Shown here one piece after another: positions 43,505 through 54,100 of a DNA stretch of 64,000 bases. The stretch covers positions 39,247-103,246 of the forward strand of contig NZ_JAHLQC010000014.1 in the NCBI RefSeq assembly GCF_018918265.1. The letters are read 5' to 3'. Each line of letters starts with the position of its first letter. The stretch's first letter is position 1. The position numbers and the translations under genes were made by a program. A model generated the notes under the pieces. It worked only from the letters and a program-made list of their open reading frames with translations. It searched no databases and was not told the DNA's origin. The stretch is from Falcatimonas sp. MSJ-15. Its GTDB lineage: Bacteria; Bacillota; Clostridia; Lachnospirales; Lachnospiraceae.

Positions 43505-44449
43505 TCAGTTATTCAGATATCCCTGCTTTTCCTCTTCATCAGACCATATCCGCTCATAGCGGCTGCCAATGCTATCAAACACATCCTGCCATGTGGCGAA
43601 CTTCTGCATTTCCTCAATGCTGCCCCTGTTGTTCTGCCGCCAGTCAAAAACCGCCTTATAGGTATTTTCCGAAAACAGGACGCTCCAGTTGTTCTTATAA
43701 TCTGCATTGTCGTTATAGGACATCCCGTTAAAGCCCATAGAGACAATGCCATCCTTCGTGTGCTGCGCCAGCCCCTTTATCTCCAGATCAGCCCATATGT
43801 AAGCGGCATTCTTATCGTGGATCAGATTGGGATATTTATTGAAGTAGGTCTCCGCAAGAGCCTCATACCTTTCCCTGTCTGCCTCACTCTGCAAAAGGAC
43901 TTTCCCGCCGCGGCCTTCCTCACCATCCCGCACCAGATACTGCAGCCCTGTGCCGGAATGTGTCTTTAAGGTAAATCCCTGCATTTCCTCCGTTTCCAGC
44001 GTTTCCACGCCCATGACATTCTGCAGGACATCTTTCAGCTCGCCGTCCAATACCATAGCATCATAACTCATGGTTCCATGCTCCGAAATCAAAAACTGCT
44101 TGCCTGTTGCGCTGTCCTGCCTGACCTTGATATCAGAATAATCAAAAGCACCTATCCTTTCTCCTTGCTTATTATAGATGTCAAAGCACCCCGCCTCATT
44201 GTCCGGCACAATCCTGTAACTCTCGGATTCGTATGTTTCATAGGCAGGCTTCACATTGCGTACTGCCGAAGCCACTGATGCATGGTACGCATCCAATGCA
44301 GATGTCCCCACACTGGCTCTTTGGGAAAGAACGCTACCTGCCGTATCTGCACTGTCCATCTTGCTTGCAAAGCCTGTTCCCGAATTATTTCTCTGTGTCC
44401 TTTTTGCTTCATACCATGCGGGAGAACCCGCCCCTATTCCATTTACGCT
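43505..44449 (-). CDS. Uncharacterised protein A1 of the two-component-linked cluster
   Basis: Start at 44449 (MSVNGIGAGSPAWYEAKRTQ, 314 aa) with GGAGG and AAGGAA upstream. No signal peptide or membrane helix. Contains SALDAYHASVASAVRN (about 52-67), YDIYNKQGERIGAFDYSDI-like segment, LISEHGTMSYDAM and TYFNKYPNLIHDKNAAYIWA. No family recognised with certainty. The DAYHA motif recurs in the next gene. GC-rich codon use like that gene. Probably co-transcribed from the promoter region near 45230-45355. Confidence 0.6.
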   Translation of the reverse strand, partial: SVNGIGAGSPAWYEAKRTQRNNSGTGFASKMDSADTAGSVLSQRASVGTSALDAYHASVASAVRNVKPAYETYESESYRIVPDNEAGCFDIYNKQGERIGAFDYSDIKVRQDSATGKQFLISEHGTMSYDAMVLDGELKDVLQNVMGVETLETEEMQGFTLKTHSGTGLQYLVRDGEEGRGGKVLLQSEADRERYEALAETYFNKYPNLIHDKNAAYIWADLEIKGLAQHTKDGIVSMGFNGMSYNDNADYKNNWSVLFSENTYKAVFDWRQNNRGSIEEMQKFATWQDVFDSIGSRYERIWSDEEEKQGYLNN

Positions 44450-44573
44450 CATTTCCTTTAATCCTCCAATTATTTTTATTATCACGGTTCCTCTGTCGTT
44501 CAGAACCACCCCTACACCCTTGCAGTCCACAGAGGCAAAGTTTTATGCGCCTCTGCAGAATTGGGTGTAAAAA

Positions 44574-45206
44574 TTATATCTGTATATCCAGTGAACTACC
44601 CGAAGATGGTGCTTTTGTGCCTGTTGCCAGATCAGACTGTATCTGCTGATAAGATACAGTTCCCTTTGCGTTTTCTCCATACTCCTTTTTCAGTCGTGCC
44701 AGTTCATCATTATAGATAGATGTAAATACACGTGCCCTTGCAAATTCTTCCTCTGTGCTTATGGCTTTCCAGTTCCTTGATTCAGGATTGTAAGACAATG
44801 TTTTATTTCCATTGTTGTCCCAAAACATACAAGCCGCATTCATCTTTCCTCCTGTCTTTCTCATGCTTGATTCATAGATGGCTTTTCTGTCCGGGGAAAC
44901 TGTCTCACCATGCTGCATACATAACTTTCGGTATGCCGCATCATCCCGCTTCCCAGTAGCAAATTCCTTCTGTGCAAGTTCCTTTATGGCTTCCTCAAAC
45001 TCTTCCTCCGACATTGCAAGCTTATCACGTTTCGTCATAATATTATCCCAATTCGGTTTTGTGAATTGAATATCAACCGGCTTGAAACGCAGTGCGAAAT
45101 TTCCATAATCACATTGAGCTAACGGATTATTGGGATTTTTCTTATTGCCAAACATCTGCTGCACCATGTTGGCATACTGTGAATAATTGCCCCTTGTTAT
45201 CTGCAT
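44574..45206 (-). CDS. Uncharacterised protein A0, first target gene of the two-component system
   Basis: Start at 45206 (MQITRGNYSQYANMVQQMFG, 210 aa) after AAGGAGG. Soluble; contains VSPDRKAIYESSM, FWDNNGNKTLSYNPESRNW and EEFARARVFTSIYNDELARL. The skeleton matches that of the 42943-43440 protein. A TATAAT (about 45232-45237) lies close upstream and a paired direct-repeat box like that before the response regulator gene at 45316-45355. Function unknown. Confidence 0.6.
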   Translation of the reverse strand: MQITRGNYSQYANMVQQMFGNKKNPNNPLAQCDYGNFALRFKPVDIQFTKPNWDNIMTKRDKLAMSEEEFEEAIKELAQKEFATGKRDDAAYRKLCMQHGETVSPDRKAIYESSMRKTGGKMNAACMFWDNNGNKTLSYNPESRNWKAISTEEEFARARVFTSIYNDELARLKKEYGENAKGTVSYQQIQSDLATGTKAPSSGSSLDIQI

Positions 45207-45315
45207 ATTAAATCCTCCTTGATTAATATAATTATATGCCTGTTTTGTCCTACGCAAATAATTTTTCGCTTCATAAAATCTGTCGGCAGATGCACCCTCT
45301 TTTTAAACCCGGACT

Positions 45316-45355
45316 GCACCAAGTAACTATTTATTGCGCCAAATGACCATAACAT
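45316..45355 (-). promoter_or_regulatory. Direct-repeat box 2, candidate LytTR regulator site
   Basis: GCACCAAGTAACTATTTATT followed by GCGCCAAATGACCATAACA (plus strand), two similar units 20 bp apart, starting right after the kinase stop. The same pair, 47427-47466, precedes the response regulator gene. Paired sites at about two helical turns are usual for LytTR-type regulators. Confidence 0.65.
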
Positions 45356-46651
45356 TTAAAGCATCACCACCGCTTGGAACTTCTCTGAGTCACATGAAAT
45401 GACAAAGTCTCCGCCGTATTTATCCACTACAGCTTTTACATTCGGCAGACCGATGCCATGCATCCCTCCATTGGAATCCAGCACGATGCCATCCGTGATT
45501 TGTACTTTTTCCACGACAGGATTCTTTACAGAGAGAATAATTTTCCCGTCCTCCTGAACCAGCTTGATGTGGATGACGGCTTTCCTCCCCGCCTTTACGA
45601 CCTTTACACACTCATGAATGGCATTGTCCAGAAGGTTGGACAACAAGATGACCGTTTCCTCCTCGTCCAACCGCATTCCACTCATGTCGCCTACCTTGAA
45701 TATCATGGAAATCCCCTGCTCCCTTGCTAAATGAAACTTTTGGTTCAGGACTGCGTTCACGACAGGATGGTTCGTATTGACCGCTGACATCTCCACCAAT
45801 ATACTCTCCGTCAACCGCTCGGCAAGCATAACGGCTGCCTGCGGATCACCTTCCTTTATCAAAACTTGTATGGTTCTTATCTGGTTTTTATAATCATGCA
45901 TCTTTCTCCCCTGCCGCTCATATACTGTCTGCATATCCCGGTAATATGCAAGCTGACTTTCTTTCTTCTGGTCTGTCAGCGCACTTTCCCGTAGTAGTTC
46001 TCCCTTTTCAAGGATGTCCTTCATCAGCTCCATGACAAGGAAATTCATCACAATCAATCCTACCGTGAAGAAAAGGTAGGATGCTTGTACCTTTTTGTCA
46101 CTGCTGTAACAGTAATACATGAGCAGCATAGCTGTTACGGTAAACAGCGGCATCATGCCAAATTTCCACCATTCCTTATGAGAAAGCCCCTCATAGCTGT
46201 TCTTTCCTTTCCATATTTTCCTCAATATAAAAATCAAACAGACCCAAACCAATTTTGCAGGCAGAATCAGATAAGTAACTTCTGAAACATACATTTCATT
46301 CTTAATAATCAATATATTCTCGATTTGTAATGACAGGAGGTCTGCCAAAAATAATATCGTATAATTCAAACTTGAAAAGAAAATGCAATGTTGCCAGTCT
46401 GCCCAATAATACACCTTGCAGAATACTATATGAACCAAAATTACCAACAACGCCTTGATTCCCATTGAATCAAGGTATTCTCCCAGGAACGATACGGTCA
46501 CAGTAGCCAAATACAAAGCAATATACCTGCTCCTCTCCAGACGCCCCATTCTCTTTCTTTCCATAAAGGTATCAAAAAAATACACACTTCCCCATGTCTC
46601 TATCGCCATGAGGAAAAACGAAAGTAACCACATTCCTATTTCCATAATCAC
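45356..46651 (-). CDS. GHKL sensor histidine kinase, AgrC-like
   Basis: A 431-aa protein. Six or seven membrane helices (about 5-215) are followed by a helical dimerisation part with phospho-acceptor HDYKNQIRT (His about 250) and a GHKL ATPase domain: N-box LLSNLLDNAIHEC (about 335-347) and G-box GGMHGIGLPNVK (about 397-408). This is the 5TMR/AgrC class that senses peptides in the membrane. GTG at 46651 overlaps the regulator stop by 4 bp; ATG at 46645 is an alternative. No agrB or agrD gene is nearby, so the signal is unknown. Confidence 0.85.
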   Translation of the reverse strand: MIMEIGMWLLSFFLMAIETWGSVYFFDTFMERKRMGRLERSRYIALYLATVTVSFLGEYLDSMGIKALLVILVHIVFCKVYYWADWQHCIFFSSLNYTILFLADLLSLQIENILIIKNEMYVSEVTYLILPAKLVWVCLIFILRKIWKGKNSYEGLSHKEWWKFGMMPLFTVTAMLLMYYCYSSDKKVQASYLFFTVGLIVMNFLVMELMKDILEKGELLRESALTDQKKESQLAYYRDMQTVYERQGRKMHDYKNQIRTIQVLIKEGDPQAAVMLAERLTESILVEMSAVNTNHPVVNAVLNQKFHLAREQGISMIFKVGDMSGMRLDEEETVILLSNLLDNAIHECVKVVKAGRKAVIHIKLVQEDGKIILSVKNPVVEKVQITDGIVLDSNGGMHGIGLPNVKAVVDKYGGDFVISCDSEKFQAVVML

Positions 46652-47355
46652 TCTTCCCCCTTAAACAGCATGTACTGCCGCTTTACCTGTGCATATCTGG
46701 ACTTCGGAACGGAAATCTCTTTTCCTGTTGTCAAAGTAAGAACATAACTACTGATCTTTGCAATATAACGCATATTTACAAGAAAGCTTAAATGTATTCT
46801 TACAAACCCCATGTCCTTTAATTCTGCTTCCAGTTCATCCAGCTTTTTATAAATACTGTAAATCCCCTTTTCTGTGTAAAATATATTTTTATGTCTGGCT
46901 GTCTCAATATAAATAATGTCGTCTGCATGAAGCTTTCTCGTTCCCTCCACAAAGGAAAACTCCAAAATCCGGCTGTTTTTCTGAATCTCCACAATAAGGT
47001 CATCCATGCACTCGCCGATTGTTTCTGTCAGATTATCCTTTAGCAGAAACCGGCTTGCCTTTACCTTATATCCATCCAACGCATAATTCATGTATGCAGT
47101 TACCAGGACAACAGGAAGCTTCGGATACTCTTCCTTTATTTTTATAGCAGCTTTCAGTCCGTCCATATCTTCCATATTGATGTCCAGAAACACAAGCTGG
47201 CACTTCTGTAATGCAGATTCATCCTCACAAAGACTGGCTCCTGAATCATACTCAATCATTTCAAAACACTGCTTCTTTTCCTGTGCATAGCTTTGCAATA
47301 GCTCTATTAAAATTTTTCGATCATTCTGACTGTCATCGCAAATAATAATGTTCAT
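46648..47355 (-). CDS. LytTR-family response regulator, AgrA-like
   Basis: Start at 47355 (MNIIICDDSQND, 235 aa) with GAGG 6 nt upstream. Receiver domain: acidic pair D7/D8, phospho-acceptor Asp in VFLDINMEDMDG (about 57), Thr in VLVTAY and Lys in FLLKDN. C-terminal LytTR DNA-binding domain (about 135-235): ADDIIYIETARHKNIFYTEK, FVRIHLSFLVNMRYIAKISS and ISVPKSRY. Works with the adjoining kinase; likely binds the paired repeats at 47427-47466 (its own promoter) and 45316-45355. Confidence 0.88.
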   Translation of the reverse strand: MNIIICDDSQNDRKILIELLQSYAQEKKQCFEMIEYDSGASLCEDESALQKCQLVFLDINMEDMDGLKAAIKIKEEYPKLPVVLVTAYMNYALDGYKVKASRFLLKDNLTETIGECMDDLIVEIQKNSRILEFSFVEGTRKLHADDIIYIETARHKNIFYTEKGIYSIYKKLDELEAELKDMGFVRIHLSFLVNMRYIAKISSYVLTLTTGKEISVPKSRYAQVKRQYMLFKGEE

Positions 47356-47426
47356 GCTTTTCCTCATTTTCAATCACATATTTTATTTATTATATCGGAA
47401 AAAGCATTTGTTATCGTTAATTCACC

Positions 47427-47466
47427 GCACCAGATGACTATTTGTTGCACCAAATGACCATTTCGT
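47427..47466 (-). promoter_or_regulatory. Direct-repeat box 1, candidate LytTR regulator site
   Basis: GCACCAGATGACTATTTGTT followed by GCACCAAATGACCATTTCG (plus strand), 20 bp apart, 72 bp upstream of the response regulator start. Near identical in layout to box 2 at 45316-45355, so the system probably autoregulates. Confidence 0.65.
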
Positions 47467-47521
47467 ACTTCCCTCTGCTCGTCACTTAATCTTCTCTGCT
47501 TACGATAACCACATAACAGGG

Positions 47522-47547
47522 AAAAAGCAGATAGATTGCTACCTGCT
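47522..47547 (-). terminator. Terminator overlapping the end of the truncated ArdC copy
   Basis: Minus-strand arms AGCAGGTAG and CTATCTGCT (one G-U), 4-nt loop, then TTTTT. Overlaps the stop at 47539. Confidence 0.7.
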
Positions 47548-47997
47548 CTTTCCATAAAACTTTATAAACTTGCTTCCTGACGCTTGGTCTTTGGTTTCTC
47601 CGGCATCTTCTGATCGGAATGCTGGAATGGTCACTTCAACTTCTTCTTTCTGCAGATTTCCGTCTTTATCAAGCAAAAGTTCCTGTGTAACCGGATCAAT
47701 CTTATCCCGTTCCTCTTTGATTTTATAGGGTGCAGGTGCAAGGATACGGATTGCCTTTTCCCCTTTATTTACATGACGCTCAAAATTTTTCTGCCAAGCC
47801 TTGTATCCGGCCACTAACGTAGCGTCAGGCTTTTGCATCGCAATTAAGAGCGTGTTGTTAAAACTGTAATTATGAAATTTTGACATTGTACTAAGATAAT
47901 TGCGGTAACTATCGCTGTTGAATAAGTCCTGCAATCCCTGCTCCAGTTTGTTCGTAAGCTCCTGCACACGCTGTTTTTCTGTATTGTTGTCTGCCAT
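47539..47997 (-). pseudogene. Truncated second copy of the ArdC-like gene (N-terminal domain only)
   Basis: From ATG 47997 (GGAGG upstream) 152 codons are open. Residues 1-128 are almost identical to residues 1-128 of the protein at 37050-41081 (NYSFNNTLLIAMQKPDATLV; APAPYKIKEERDKIDP), and the DNA is about 90 percent identical over about 320 bp. After IPAFR the frame changes into SEDAGETKDQASGSKFIKFY and stops at a terminator. It is the right-hand repeat of a duplication that flanks the 41.1-47.5 kb segment. The product could still be made as a free ssDNA-binding ArdC domain. Confidence 0.8.
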
Positions 47998-48021
47998 AAA
48001 CGACCTCCATCTTGTACGATA

Positions 48022-48047
48022 AAAGGCAGCCACTACGGACTGCCCTT
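48022..48047 (-). terminator. Leader hairpin before the truncated ArdC copy
   Basis: Minus-strand AAGGGCAGTC... pairs with GGCTGCCTTTT; ends 24 nt before the start. Same design as hairpins at 41117-41141 and 56695-56727. Confidence 0.55.
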
Positions 48048-48134
48048 ACATAAACTGCTATAACACTTTTTAATATTCCCAACCCAAATAATGCTGACAG
48101 GTTGGGAATAAACTTAGGAATAAAATAGATTTTC

Positions 48135-51100
48135 CTATAAAATTTCTTCTTTTTTCTTTGTCTTATCCGCTGCATCCCTTCCTGCAGGTGTCCCAGACAC
48201 CCTTGCCTTCATTGCTGCGAGTTTTTCTTGCAATGAAGTCCGTTCTGCCGGTCGGTCTGACAGCTTACCACCCACAGCCGTTTTCCCAAGATTACTCTGC
48301 TTTGCTGGCATATCTGCGACCTCGTCCCTTTTGTTATCCACTGTTTTCACAGTTTCCTGTGGTTTTTCCGGTTCTGCGGCTTCATCATCCATACCAATCG
48401 CATCATCGCCCTTTTCATCCATGTTGAGTAAAGAATTAAGCTCTGCCAGACGCTCCAGTTTCTCGGCAAGTTCTGCTTCCTGTGAAAATGGCTTGTCTAC
48501 CTCTGCTTTTGCTGTTTCAAGCTGATGTTTCACATTGGATAGCTTCATCTGTGCTTCCTCAAGCTGTGAAGGCATGGCTTCCAGTACATTGTTGATTCTT
48601 GTGATATTTCCAAGCGGATCAGAGCCGACTTCCATCGGGTGGCTCATTGCACCTTTGACATTCATCACAAATTTATTGTTAAAAGAATCAAAGGTTACAT
48701 TCAGCTTAAATCCAAGATATTCACCTACATCTGCACTGGCATTGATGCCTTTAATCTCCTTACACATGGCTATGATTGCAGTTCCAGCTTCCTTTTTGTC
48801 GGTGTATGATTTTCCACCCACCTGCATAAAGAACTGCTCCTTATCCTCCGGCTTATTTTTCGCATATTTATTCATATCAGCGGTAAAGCCTTCGATACGC
48901 TCCTTGAAAATGGCGATCTGATGCGGATAATGTTGTGTGATGTTATCCTCCAGCCTGTACTTCTGACTGGTATGGTTTGCCTTCATCAGTTTCAGCTTCG
49001 ATACCTGAATATCGAGATCCATTTTTTCTTTTATGTAGGGATTACCTGTGGCAAGTGCCTTGACTTCTGCATAGGAAAGTGCCGCTTCGTCCACATCCTC
49101 ACAGCTTCGCACCGGGGATTTGCTGGTCATGATCTGTCCGATGAATTTCTGTTTATTCTCGATGAGCTGCCACGAATAACTGTCAAACGTACCTTCCGTA
49201 ACATAACGAAATATCTTGACCTTATCATTCTGGTTGCCCTGTCGTAAAATACGACCTTCCTGCTGTTCAATATCAGAAGGACGCCAAGGCACATCCAGAT
49301 GATGCAGTGCAATCAATCTGTCCTGCACATTCGTACCGGCTCCCATTTTTGCTGTGGAACCTAATAAAAAACGAACCTGTCCGCTTCTTACTTTTGCAAA
49401 CAGCTCCGCTTTTCTAAGTTCTGTATTGGCATCATGGATAAATGCGATCTCCTGCTCCGGCACTCCCTTTTCCATGAGCTTGTTTTTTATATCCTCATAC
49501 ACATTGAAAGTGCCATCACCCTTCGGTGTCGATAAATCACAGAAAATCAACTGTGCCGACTTCTGCTCTTTGGTGTTCTCCCATATCTCATAGGCTTTCT
49601 CCACACAGGTTGCCGCTTTAGAATTTTCCTCATCCGGAAGCATATCGTTGAGCAGCCTCTGGTCAAGTGCCAGCTTTCTTCCGTCATTGGTAATCTTTAG
49701 CATATTGTCCTCGTAAGGCTGCACCTGTCTGTCCCGGACTGCTTCAGCACGTTCCGCAAGAGAAGCCACCATTTCTTTCTGAAATTCACTCGGCTTTAAT
49801 ACCACATTTTCATACTCTGCTTCCGGCACAGGAAGTTTTAACATATCCGGTGTCTGAATGTCCGCACTCTCCTTGAAAAGTGCAATCAGCTCCGGAAGAT
49901 TGAAAAACTTCGCAAATCTTGTCTTTGCCCGGTATCCGGTTCCCTCCGGTGCAAGTTCTATGGCGGTCTGTGTTTCCCCAAAAGAAGCCGCCCACGCATC
50001 GAAATGTCCCAGTCCCAGCTTCTGAAGCGTACCATACTGGAGATAACGCATATTCGTATAAAGCTCCGTCATGCTGTTGGAAATTGGCGTTCCGGTCGCA
50101 AAAGTTACACCCTTGCCGCCTGTAATTTCATCAAGATACTGGCACTTGGCAAACATATCAGATGACTTCTGTGCTTCTGTCTGTGCGATGCCTGCCACAT
50201 TCCTCATTTTCGTATAAAGGAACAGGTTCTTGTAATTGTGGCTCTCATCCACAAACAGCCTGTCTACACCCAACTGCTCAAAAGTCACGACATTATCCTT
50301 ACGGCTCTGGTCATTTAACTTGTCAAGCCGCACCTGCAATGCTTTCCTCGATTTTTCCATCTGCTTAATGGTATAACGCTCCCCGTTGTCTCTTTTTGCC
50401 TGATCAATAGCAAGCTCAATCTCATCAATCTGTTTTTCGATTGTGGCTGCCTGTCTTTCCTGTGATAACGGGATTTTTTCAAACTGACTATGCCCGATAA
50501 TAACGGCATCATAATCACCTGTTGCAATACGGGAACAAAATTTCTTACGGTTGGCGGGTTCAAAATCCTTTTTCGTTGCCGCAAGGATATTTGCTCCTGG
50601 ATATAACCGTAAGAAATCACTTGCCCATTGTTCAGTCAGGTGGTTCGGCACCACAAATAATGACTTTTGGCATAGTCCCAGACGCTTGCTTTCCATTGCC
50701 GCCGCTGTCATTTCAAAGGTCTTTCCGGCACCAACGCAGTGTGCAAGCAGGGTATTATCCCCATACAGCACATGGGCAACCGCATTTTTCTGATGCGGCT
50801 TTAATTCAATATCCGGTGTCATGCCCGGAAATTTCAGATGCGAACCGTCATATTCTCTTGGTCTGGTGGAATTGAAAAGCTCATTATATTTTGCCACAAG
50901 TGTCTGCCTGCGCTCCGGATCACGGAATACCCAGTCCTTAAATGCTTCCCTTATCGCTTCCTGCTTCTGGCTTGCAATCATGGTTTCCTTTTTATTAAGA
51001 ACTCTTTTTTCCTTTCCATCTTCCTCAATGGTATCATAAACTCTTGTGTCTTTCAGATTTAAGGAATCTTCCAGTATCTTATAGGCATTTACCCGGCTTG

Positions 51101-54100
51101 TACCATAGGTCATGTTGACAAGCGTATTTCCAAAGTCAGCGTTTTTCCCTTTAATGTTCCACTCTCCGGTCACACCCGAAAACTGCACCCCAATCGTATC
51201 TCTGCGGAATAAATGCTCCGGTGTCTGGAACGTATCACGCATGAAATCATTGATATATTTTGGATCAATCCATGTGGCACCAATACGCACCTCAATCTCC
51301 GATGCGTCCAGCTCCCTCGGCTGTACCTGCGTAAGAGCCTGCACATTTGGAGCATATTCCGGGTGATTTTCTGCATAGGTTGCTGCAATGGCAAGTTTCT
51401 CACGCACATTGCCGCTTAGATACTGGTCTGCTGTCTCCCAGACATCGGTAAGCGGATTCTGGAAAATGACACCACGAAGCTCCTCGGCAAGCGTATCTTT
51501 ATCTTTTCCGGTAAGCTCTACCATAAAATCAAGATCGATTTTTGCTTTCTCTGCTAAAGATACTGCCAGCGCTTCACTTGCGGTATCCACGCTTGTGACT
51601 ACCTCTGCCCTTTTAATGGTACGCTTCGAAAACATATCCGCTTTGCCCTTGAAATTGCCCTCATCATCGAGTTTTTCCAAAGAACACAACAGGCAATAAC
51701 TGCTGTCCTGATTAAAAGCTCTCTTATTCGTCTGCGAATTGATCAGACCATATTTCTTAGAGAAATTATCATACAGGCTATTAAGCTCTGCCTGCTTTTC
51801 CTTAATTGCTACATCGGAGTATTCCTCAAGCTGCATATCAATCAGTTCCTGCGTACAGTTACGGATTGCCACCATTCCCTTGATACGTTCTTTTGCGGTG
51901 TCTGATACTTCCACCGGCTTCATGACAGAGTTTTCACGGTAATATACCTCATTATCGACTACGGTATAGCTGAAATTCTTGACGGACGGATCAGCCGGAA
52001 TACTCTGCCTACTCATGTCATCCGCAAGCTCCTCATCCAGATCAATCGTATCAATCTGTCCTGTAATGTTTTGAAGTGCTTTTGCTAACTGCTCCGCAAA
52101 AGGTCTGCTGTCATCTGCCCTGCAGGTGCTTTCCATGCCATAAGGACCGGATACCATTTCCATCTTTCCTACGATCTGCTCCGGGTGCTCTGCAAAGTAA
52201 GCGTTCATTGCAATGCCATTGGCATCCTCTCCCAGATGTACCCAGTCCGGCTCACGCTCCACCATGCGGTCACGCTTCTGGAAAAATAAAATATCCGAAG
52301 TGACCTCGGTTCCTGCATTTGCCTTAAATGCGGTATTCGGAAGTCTGACTGCACCAAGCAGGTCTGCTCTTTGTGCAAGGTATCTTCTGACTTCCGGACT
52401 TGCCTTGTCCATGGTTCCCTTGCTTGTGATAAAAGCAACCACACCTCCGGGACGCACCATATCCAACGTCTTTGCAAAGAAATAATCATGGATCAGGAAA
52501 TTATTTTTATCATACTGCTTATCTGCCACCTTATACTGACCAAAAGGCACATTTCCGATTGCCACATCAAAGAAATCATTCGGATAATCGGTCTTTTCAA
52601 AGCCTTTGATCTGCACATCTGCCTGCGGATAAAGCTGCCTTGCAATGCGTCCGGTAATGCTGTCCAGCTCTACTCCGTAAAGCCTGCTCTCTTTCATGGA
52701 ATCCGGCATCATACCGAAAAAGTTGCCGATGCCCATGGAAGGCTCCAGTACATTTCCTTTGGAAAATCCCATTTTCTCCAATGTTTCGTACATCTGGCGA
52801 ATAATGACCGGACTTGTGTAATGGGCATTCAAGGTACTCTCCCTTGCCATGCGGTACTCCTCCGGCGATAACAGTTCCTTTAACTGGTGATATTCTGCTG
52901 ACCAGTTTGATTTGCTCTCGTCAAACGCATCGGCAAGACCACCCCAGCCGACATACTGGGATAAAATCTGCTGTTCCTGCGATGTAGCATATCTGTTTTC
53001 GCCCTCGATCTGCTCCAACAGTTTGATTGCTGCAACATTTCTCTGGAATTTTTCTTTTGGAGAACCTTCGCCCAATCGGTCATCGCTGATATGGAAATTG
53101 ACAGCGTTACTTTTATCCGGTGCAGCCACATTTATTTCCTGTACAGTCTTATTCTCCTCTGCCGAAGGTGTAAGCGGCTCCCATTCTCCGGTAAGCACCT
53201 GTGACAGCATTTCCTCTGTCTTTCGGTCTGCTTCTCCATTCTCCAGACGCTCACGGGCAAACTGCGTATCTATACTGTCCAGTTCATCTTCAGTCTGTTC
53301 TGTAACAACATTCTGTTCCTTTTCATCAGGAAAGTCCGCTTCTGCTTCCCTGCCACTTTCTGCAAGCTCATTGCCCCAGTCCATTGCTTCCTGCAAAGTC
53401 GAAAATGTCTCCAATGCCGGACGGGTGGTGTCTGCCGTATCATAAATAGCATATCCGTCCACTTCCTTATCAATCCAAAGGAATACTCCCTCTGATAAGG
53501 TGGCACTCCACTGTGTCGGATTCCCATATTCATCATCAGCATCATGTACCACATGCCAGAATAATTTCTGCGATTCCTCTTGTGAAAATTCTTGTTGTGG
53601 CTCAGTTTCATCCGGCTCAGCGATACCATCCGTCCCATCAAAGCGTGAAAACACTTCTGCTTCGTGTCGGTCTATATCTTCCTCTGCCAAAGCATTGATA
53701 TAATCATCTTCTACCTCGCCACGCTCCGGCTTATGGTCGTATTCAAAGGATTTCCCATTGACCTGTGCATAATAAAAACTGCTGTCCTCAATGTCATTCC
53801 CAAGCAGATATTTCTCTTTTTCACTGCCCCACTCATCAACCAGAACACACTCATATCCATCAATCGTGATCTTTTGCTGTGCTTCCTTTTCTTTTTCCCG
53901 AATCACATTGATATATCTTCTCGCCTGATTGGTAAATCCGTCCAGCACTGCCGGATGTGAGCTTAGAATCAGATCGTTGTTCTCCCACTCATTTTCCGCA
54001 ACAATGTCCTTTGCCCAGTCCTTATTGTTCCGTGAAAAACGACCATCATAATCAAAATGCGTAACCGTATTTGCAAGAACAAATTCCACACAGTCAATGC

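Noticed and set aside
43006..44649. Plus-strand frames of 100-160 codons opposite the GC-rich genes
   Set aside because: Raised GC gives long antisense frames; no ribosome sites, and the minus-strand frames have them.
44574..46651. agrBD-type signalling peptide genes near the kinase
   Set aside because: I looked for AgrB-like cysteine protease and short AgrD frames beside the kinase and saw none.
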